Shown here one piece after another: positions 24,501 to 29,551 of a DNA stretch of 29,551 nt (position 1 is its first letter; the number at the start of each line of letters is the position of its first letter). The translations under genes were made by a program, and so were the position numbers. The notes beneath the pieces are model-generated. The model was not told the DNA's origin, searched no databases, and was given only the letters and a program-made list of their open reading frames with translations. The DNA is from TA-21 sp036557405 (GTDB taxonomy: Archaea > Thermoproteota > Nitrososphaeria > Nitrososphaerales > Nitrososphaeraceae): contig DATBHO010000027.1 in the NCBI GenBank assembly GCA_036557405.1, positions 1 to 29,551 on the forward strand, written 5' to 3'.

Positions 24501-25300
24501 AAGAAATAGAGCAGTTGCTGATACGTCCCACAGAGACCTTCAAACTTTCCAGCTTTGATCCTAACGATACATTTGGTAGAAACCGTGAGAATCTTGAGGG
24601 TGAACTGAATAAGCTTAAATTAATTATGGCGCGTCTACAATACAAACTTTATGTTGAAAATGAAAGATCACTTCTAATTATTATCCAAGGAATGGACGCA
24701 TCTGGCAAGGATGGAATAGTTAGACATGTGATAAGTGCTTTTAATCCGATTTCCTGTACTGTTAAATCATTTAAGATACCAACAACCGAAGAGTTAGCAC
24801 ATGATTTTTTATGGAGGGTCCATAATGCAGTACCTCGAAAAGGATTCGTGGGTGTGTTTAATCGTTCTCATTATGAGGATATCCTTGAAGTTCGAGTTCA
24901 GAATTTGGTACCTAAATCAGTATGGTTCCAAAGATTTAATCAAATTAAACAATTCGAAATAATGCTTGTAGAAAATAAGGTAAAAATATTGAAGTTCTTT
25001 TTGCATATAAGTAAAGAAGAGCAAAAGCAAAGACTTGACGATAGATTGTCACATCCAGATAAACGATGGAAGGTCAACGTGGAAGATTATAAAAAACGAA
25101 AAAAATGGCCACAATATATGACTGCATATACAGATGCAATTATCAATTGTAACATGAATGAAGCCCCTTGGTACGTAATTCCAGCCAACTGCAAATGGTT
25201 TCGAAATTGGGCAGTAGCAAAAATAATTAGTAATACACTTACTGAGATGAAAATAAAATACCCGAAATCTCCTCCGCATCATAAAAAAATAAAAACATAG
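24497..25300 (+). CDS. ppk2: Polyphosphate kinase 2 (PPK2)
   Basis: A 267-residue soluble P-loop kinase, the usual length of one-domain PPK2 enzymes that move phosphate between polyphosphate and nucleotides (NDP/NTP or NMP/NDP). The N-terminal lead-in (KLSSFDPNDTFG) precedes the core. The Walker A motif is GMDASGKDG (65-73). The region LAHDFLWRVHNAVPRKGFVGVFNRSHYED (in part, 101-128) holds the Walker B acidic residues. The lid carries RLDDRLSHPDKRWKVN and the helix that follows (YKKRKKWPQYMTAYTDAI). The C-terminus APWYVIPANCKWFRNWAV is characteristic. The start is TTG at 24497. The most likely subgroup is class I PPK2, but nucleotide preference cannot be decided here. The small membrane frame upstream overlaps it by 4 bp. 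Confidence 0.93.
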   Translation: MKEIEQLLIRPTETFKLSSFDPNDTFGRNRENLEGELNKLKLIMARLQYKLYVENERSLLIIIQGMDASGKDGIVRHVISAFNPISCTVKSFKIPTTEELAHDFLWRVHNAVPRKGFVGVFNRSHYEDILEVRVQNLVPKSVWFQRFNQIKQFEIMLVENKVKILKFFLHISKEEQKQRLDDRLSHPDKRWKVNVEDYKKRKKWPQYMTAYTDAIINCNMNEAPWYVIPANCKWFRNWAVAKIISNTLTEMKIKYPKSPPHHKKIKT

Positions 25301-25539
25301 ATAGTAACTTTGAATATTGTCTGACTTTAAGGTTCTGACATGAGACTGAGATGATTTTTACAGATTAAAGCAGATTAGGCTCCAAATGACAAATTTTTAA
25401 TTATTTATCAACAATTACCTAGATAGTGACTTTGGTTGGGAATCTACATTACTTAAACTTGACCGAATAAACTGACTTTCGAGAACATTTCTAACGATAA
25501 TAAAAACGTTAGTCTAGTCAATCACGATACATTAAAAAG

Positions 25540-27129
25540 ATGTATAAATTAAACATAGAAGGACGATCTGATTTTGAAATGACGCAACCACAGAATGGTA
25601 ACGATGATGGAGGATCACCATCACCTAATTTGAATCAAAAAGTTCCTAGAAAAGCCTGGATCTCACTTGCAATTTTAGGTTCGGCACTATTAATTGCTAT
25701 GTACGGGGAAACGATGTTACTGCCTGCAATACCAGATATCATCAAGGAGTTTAATATCTCTTACACCACATCATCATGGATTCTTTCAGCATATCTTATT
25801 GCAGGTGCTGTTGCAACACCAGTAGGAGGAAAGCTCTCAGATATCTACGGAAGAAAAAAAATGGTAATAACTATAATGATAATTTACATTATTGGAATTA
25901 CTCTTGGCGGACTTTCAACCAATATTACATTCCTGATAATTGCCAGGGTAATCCAAGGAATTGGCATTTCCATGTTTCCTATTGCGTTTAGTATAATACG
26001 CGATCAGTTTCCAAGAGAGAAACTTGCAATCGGCGTAGGTGTGTTCAGTTCAATGTTCGCAGCAGGGTCTGTAGTTGGTTTAGCTCTGGGAGCAAATATA
26101 ATAGAAAATTTTGGTTGGCGAACTACATTTTTTTCAATTGTTTTTGTTGCCATTGGATTATGGTTTATTATTAGACGATACATAGATGATGATATGCAAG
26201 ATTCTGCAAATGTCATGCAGTCAGCTGAATTGGACATTTCTCCAGATTCAAACGATCACAAAATAAAGGTTCCCAATGAAAAGGATACAATTAATAACAA
26301 AACCAAAAACATAGACATAAAAGGCACAATAACCCTCGCAATCACTATAACTTCATTTCTGATGGTTCTCTCATATTCACAGACGAATCATATTGAAAGT
26401 TCTCTAATTGATATTTTTTTATCCCTAGGAACCATTTCGGTAATACTCTTTGTGGTAATAGAAAAGAGATCAAAATCTCCATTGGTTAATTTTCAGTTGA
26501 TGACGAATAAAATGATTCTTTCCGCTAATATCATATTAGTAATTGCGTTTCTTGCAATGTTTACAGTATTTCAAACTATACCTGTGTTAGTAAGAAGTCC
26601 AGAACCATTAGGATTTGGAGAAAACGTCATTACTACAGCAAAGATTCAACTTCCATTTATGATAGTATTTTTACTATTTGCTCCATCTTCTGGATTTATA
26701 GTTTCTAAACTAGGCAATGTAAAGCCAACCCTTATTGGAAGTATAGTGAGTGCTATAGGATTTTTCAGTTTGTTTGTTTTTCACTCAACCGGAATTTTTG
26801 TTGCTACGAACCTAGCCTTAATTGCTGCGGGATTGTCATTAATGCAAGTTGGTGGATTTGATATTATTCTACAATCTACTCCGAGAAAGTTTAGCGGAAT
26901 ATCGCTTGGAATGACTGTTCTCTTTAATTTAATTGGAGCTTCAGTTGGACCTGCAATTGCAGGAATCTACATGCAAGCAAATCAAGTATTTGTGAAAGGC
27001 GTTATTGGTTCGTTCCCGTCCGCATATACATATGATCTTATATTTTTTACTGTAGCTATAATTTCACTGGTACCGGTTGCATTATCAATATTCATAAGAA
27101 GGAAAATACCATTACTGAATTCTCCTTGA
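25540..27129 (+). CDS. MFS drug-type exporter (DHA2-like, 14 helices)
   Basis: A 529-residue membrane transporter. The polar N-terminus (1-38; alternative ATG at residue 14, 25579) leads into the first helix. The MFS motif A is present as GGKLSDIYGRKK (96-107), followed by RVIQGIGIS and the motif C-like AAGSVVGLALGANI. A cytoplasmic loop of about 60 charged residues (about 215-270) splits the protein in two halves. The second half has further helices, giving roughly 14 in total, as in the DHA2 family of proton-driven multidrug exporters (EmrB/QacA-type). The substrate is unknown. A TATA-like AATAAAAACG lies about 35 bp before the ATG. It is a single gene with no adjacent regulator. Confidence 0.9.
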   Translation: MYKLNIEGRSDFEMTQPQNGNDDGGSPSPNLNQKVPRKAWISLAILGSALLIAMYGETMLLPAIPDIIKEFNISYTTSSWILSAYLIAGAVATPVGGKLSDIYGRKKMVITIMIIYIIGITLGGLSTNITFLIIARVIQGIGISMFPIAFSIIRDQFPREKLAIGVGVFSSMFAAGSVVGLALGANIIENFGWRTTFFSIVFVAIGLWFIIRRYIDDDMQDSANVMQSAELDISPDSNDHKIKVPNEKDTINNKTKNIDIKGTITLAITITSFLMVLSYSQTNHIESSLIDIFLSLGTISVILFVVIEKRSKSPLVNFQLMTNKMILSANIILVIAFLAMFTVFQTIPVLVRSPEPLGFGENVITTAKIQLPFMIVFLLFAPSSGFIVSKLGNVKPTLIGSIVSAIGFFSLFVFHSTGIFVATNLALIAAGLSLMQVGGFDIILQSTPRKFSGISLGMTVLFNLIGASVGPAIAGIYMQANQVFVKGVIGSFPSAYTYDLIFFTVAIISLVPVALSIFIRRKIPLLNSP

Positions 27130-27179
27130 ATAATAAGGAATGTGGTACTAATTTAGATCGGCTAATTTATTTTTTGTGA

Positions 27180-27428
27180 CTATTCTAAAAGATCTAGAAT
27201 TAATTTTAATTCCGATATTTCTTTTTTGAGTACGTTGCTATCAAAACTATCAGCAGTATATTTGTAAAGCTGTTCACAAGCACGGATTTGTGCAAATATT
27301 ATATCTCTCCTGTTTATGTATATTGAGTGATGAAAATCCGTAATAGAATATGCGATCTTTGTACTTTTCACAGATCCGCATATCTTGGCATCAATTTGAA
27401 AGAAAGATTCAGGGTCTGTTACTTTCAT
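27180..27428 (-). CDS. Small protein of unknown function
   Basis: An 82-residue soluble protein starting MKVTDPESFFQIDAKICGSV. It has a central segment IAYSITDFHHSIYINRRDII and a long C-terminal helix (LKKEISELKLILDLLE) that may form a coiled coil. Two cysteines occur but no metal motif. No family was recognised. It is convergent with the MFS gene and may share a message with the zinc-knuckle microprotein frame that begins at 27567 and ends 34 bp before its start. Confidence 0.6.
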   Translation of the reverse strand: MKVTDPESFFQIDAKICGSVKSTKIAYSITDFHHSIYINRRDIIFAQIRACEQLYKYTADSFDSNVLKKEISELKLILDLLE

Positions 27429-27462
27429 CTGTTAATAATCATCTCCAATGGGTTTGAATCTC

Positions 27463-27567
27463 CTAATCTAGCTCTAATCTTCTAGTAATCCAATTTGTAC
27501 AATAATAATTATAGTGCTTAAACTCTTCTAATTTATTACATTTATGACAAATCCATGAAACAGACAC
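27463..27567 (-). CDS. 34-residue zinc-knuckle microprotein, fourth ligand missing
   Basis: GTG at 27567 (or TTG at 27588) opens a 34-codon frame ending TAG. The peptide begins MSVSWICHKCNKLEEFKHYN and continues YYCTNW. The WxCHKCN-EFK-Y-YYC pattern resembles a thaumarchaeal zinc-ribbon microprotein family in which a second CxxC closes the site. Here the second knuckle is Cys-x2-Trp, so the fourth cysteine is lost. It could be a variant or a decayed copy. It is co-directional with the 82-residue gene. Confidence 0.42.
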   Translation of the reverse strand: MSVSWICHKCNKLEEFKHYNYYCTNWITRRLELD

Positions 27568-27796
27568 TTTACAAATCTTGAATAGCAAAAGTTTTCAAAC
27601 ATGAGCCCCATACTCTGTAAGAATCTTTATTGAACACTATAATAGGATGATAAATTATGCCTATTAAGATTATGAATATTGATCTCATGGATCCTATTGA
27701 ACTATATTAAATATAGCATTATTTGGACTATTGTTCATACAGTTAAATGTTTGTACCACAACGCTTTACTAGCAAAATGCCAAAATTGATGTAAAG
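27568..27796. other. Divergent intergenic region
   Basis: Contains the AT-rich inverted repeat CTATATTAAATATAG near 27703-27717, a possible promoter or operator element. No gene seen. Confidence 0.35.
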
Positions 27797-28669
27797 ATGT
27801 CTAATATTCGATATATATTATATTCATCATCAATATTGATCTTAGTTACTTTTTTTATAAATATTGGAATATCACAAGTTGCTACTAATAACAGTAATGT
27901 AAATTTGTCTATTAATGGTACTAGCAGTTTAAACGGATCAGCAAAAATCACAGTAATTGATACTGTAGGTGATATAGACTGTTCCAATAACCTGCCCGAT
28001 CAGATTAAAAAGGATAATCCAACCCTCTTTATTATTTTAGGAGACCTTTGTTATAAAAATGACCTAACCAGTTTTGTGAATACTTATAATGATTTCAAAA
28101 ACGCAAAGAAGTTAGCCTGTTTAATAGGCAATCATGATTCACAGGAAGATGGAAATTTAGTAATTTTAAATCAAACACGTGAATTCTGTGGAGATCATTG
28201 GTATCGTAAAGTTGCAAACAATACGACCTTATTGATAGGGCTGGATACAAACGGAGATACTAATTTACAAACAAAGTGGGGGCAATCACTGGTAACAAAT
28301 GAGACGTTGATGAAAGGTATCAAAAATGTCATATTACTGACACATAAACCTGCGCATACACCTCCCCAATCACATCACCCAGCAGAAGTTTCAACTATCC
28401 AGATGATCTCGGGCATTGAAAGCAGTATACCAAAAAGTATTAAGGTTTATGAAATTGCTGGGCACAATCATTTTATGGCTGAATCAAGGGATGCTCATTG
28501 GTTTATTTCTGGTGCTGGTGGAAGAAGTCACTATGAAGGGACGACTGACTCAGAATGGCCTTTTCTAAACAAAATAGACTATGGATACTTACAAATCAGA
28601 ATAAATAATACGGATGGTAGTATACTGGGTACTCAGTTCTATGGATTGGATGGAAGACTGATTCATTAG
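27797..28669 (+). CDS. Exported calcineurin-type metallophosphoesterase
   Basis: A 290-residue protein with a hydrophobic signal or anchor at residues 6-25 (YILYSSSILILVTFFINIGI) and an Asn/Ser-rich linker. The phosphoesterase domain starts near 50 with metal-binding motifs in order: VGDIDCS (Asp59, with Asp61 where the classical motif has His), LGDLCY (Asp83), GNHD (111-114), LTHKP (His183) and AGHNHF (222-226). The changed first motif is usual in some purple-acid-phosphatase-like secreted subfamilies. It should be an extracellular phosphatase or phosphodiesterase, perhaps for phosphate scavenging; the substrate is not determined. It stands alone. Confidence 0.87.
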   Translation: MSNIRYILYSSSILILVTFFINIGISQVATNNSNVNLSINGTSSLNGSAKITVIDTVGDIDCSNNLPDQIKKDNPTLFIILGDLCYKNDLTSFVNTYNDFKNAKKLACLIGNHDSQEDGNLVILNQTREFCGDHWYRKVANNTTLLIGLDTNGDTNLQTKWGQSLVTNETLMKGIKNVILLTHKPAHTPPQSHHPAEVSTIQMISGIESSIPKSIKVYEIAGHNHFMAESRDAHWFISGAGGRSHYEGTTDSEWPFLNKIDYGYLQIRINNTDGSILGTQFYGLDGRLIH

Positions 28670-28839
28670 TAACTGTGTTCAATAGATTATATCCTGAAAA
28701 TATTGTTGGTCATGTCATGGAAATAATTGGAGTTTATCAGAAAACACGCTTCTCTCCTCGTACTAATCTCTTTTTAGCACCTCGAATAATTGAATTTAAT
28801 CAAGATCTTTATTGATTGCAGGGATATATTATCAATCCA

Positions 28840-29256
28840 CTAACTCATAACTTGTAGTATCACATTTCTATTCCTGGGTCTTGTGTCCATTTCTAACAAT
28901 ACTATTTGTTGCCAGGTTCCTAATGTCAACTTACCATTTATGATTGGAACGGTTAGGCTTGGTCCTATCAAAGATGCTCGTACATGAGAGTGACCATTTC
29001 CGTCATGCCAAGTATTATCATGGTCATATTCTATATTTTTTGGTATAATTCGTGATAACATTTCTGGGAAATCATTAATGAGTCCAGGTTCATATTCAAT
29101 TGTTGTTATTGCAGCAGTCGATCCTGCAACAAAAACAGTAACTGTTCCATTTTCAATGTTGCTACCTCTAACTACATCTGATACTTGTTTGGTAATATCA
29201 ATAACATCATCTTGTCCTTTAGAACTTAACTGAATTGTTTTTGATACAACTTTCAA
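28840..29256 (-). CDS. yjbQ: YjbQ-family (UPF0047) protein
   Basis: A 138-residue soluble protein covering the complete YjbQ/UPF0047 fold. Motifs seen: VFVAGSTAAITTIEYEPG (41-58), the signature WHDGNGHSHVRASLIGPS (83-100) with clustered His84, Asp85, His89 and His91, and LGTWQQIVLLEMDTRPRNR (112-130). Members have been annotated as secondary thiamine-phosphate synthases because E. coli YjbQ shows weak activity of that kind; the true role in archaea is open. It is preceded on the same strand by the partial AHSA1 gene. Confidence 0.93.
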   Translation of the reverse strand: MKVVSKTIQLSSKGQDDVIDITKQVSDVVRGSNIENGTVTVFVAGSTAAITTIEYEPGLINDFPEMLSRIIPKNIEYDHDNTWHDGNGHSHVRASLIGPSLTVPIINGKLTLGTWQQIVLLEMDTRPRNRNVILQVMS

Positions 29257-29334
29257 TTTGGTACTTTCCGCCTATACCTTCTATTTATCTTACGTATAAT
29301 AAGTGGTTCATACTGGATAGTGATTTACGATTAG

Positions 29335-29551
29335 TCATGGCTTTCCTTTGGTCACATAATTCCCCAATCTGTTAACAAACCATGTCCATCCTGCTGAGTG
29401 TTCATCATATCGTTCTTTATCATTCTCAGAGAATCCACTATGCCTCAGGATAACTTTTGTTTTGTTTTTGCCTAGTGATTCAAACTTCCAAGTTACTTTA
29501 GTCTCTTTATTAAATTCAGACTTTGTTTGAAATTGCCAAGTATATGATATT
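29335..29551 (-). CDS. AHSA1/SRPBCC family protein, 5' end outside the window
   Basis: The C-terminal 71 codons of a minus-strand gene, ending in TGA at 29337-29335. The reading starts ISYTWQFQTKSEFNKETKVT and contains VTWKFESLGKNKTKVILRHSG, EHSAGWTWFVNRLGNYV. The strand pattern, the HSGF...GW.WF...L..Y end and the hydrophobic-cavity layout match activator of Hsp90 ATPase homologue 1-like (AHSA1) proteins of the SRPBCC superfamily, which usually bind hydrophobic ligands. The N-terminal half is not available. Confidence 0.8.
   Translation of the reverse strand, partial: ISYTWQFQTKSEFNKETKVTWKFESLGKNKTKVILRHSGFSENDKERYDEHSAGWTWFVNRLGNYVTKGKP

Noticed and set aside
1..29551. Search for CRISPR arrays, tRNA/rRNA genes, transposases and terminal inverted repeats
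   Set aside because: No regularly spaced repeats, cloverleaf-like sequences or transposase motifs were seen by eye. A covariance-model scan could still find a weak RNA.

Overview
The window is AT-rich archaeal DNA. It most resembles an ammonia-oxidising thaumarchaeon of the order Nitrososphaerales, possibly a Nitrosocosmicus-like genus. This is inferred from the small Zn-ribbon and C2H2 proteins, many Sec-type secreted proteins of unknown function, an archaeal winged-helix (HTH_45-like) regulator, a membrane-tethered winged-helix regulator, a histidine kinase with thaumarchaeal-style N-terminal modules, and TATA-type promoters close to start codons. No rRNA, tRNA, CRISPR array, transposase or integrase was seen. 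The genes are loosely packed, with many 200-700 bp gaps, some holding gene remnants.

Left part (1-7350): a secreted protein gene (944-1846, minus) has a roughly 195-bp upstream region that is repeated at the window edge (1-190), so a paralogue probably lies just outside. Remnants of a winged-helix gene and of a DsbA-like thiol oxidoreductase (frameshifted and truncated) lie around it. A winged-helix regulator overlaps a small gene of unknown function. Next come a secreted SNase-like protein that has lost most of its catalytic residues and a large membrane-anchored winged-helix regulator.

Middle part (7350-18300): a 50-residue C2H2 zinc-finger protein, an orphan ParB-like protein, several small secreted proteins, a GH130 mannoside phosphorylase, a 43-residue acidic protein, a Zn-ribbon protein, an SDR oxidoreductase interrupted by one in-frame TAA, a four-helix membrane protein, a cupin and a winged-helix/SAM methyltransferase.

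Right part (18300-29551): the most notable unit is a class III nucleotidyl cyclase fused to a C-terminal receiver domain, followed 34 bp later by a soluble histidine kinase with three tandem copies of a sensor-like module. Together they look like a two-component route to cAMP. A Zn-ribbon microprotein lies on each side. Further right are a secreted alpha/beta hydrolase, a PPK2 polyphosphate kinase, a 14-helix MFS exporter, two small proteins, a secreted metallophosphoesterase, a YjbQ-family protein and the C-terminal part of an AHSA1/SRPBCC protein running off the end.

Several real genes are shorter than 60 codons (7353-7505, 12427-12558, 18830-18961, 27463-27567) and were found by reading the gaps directly.
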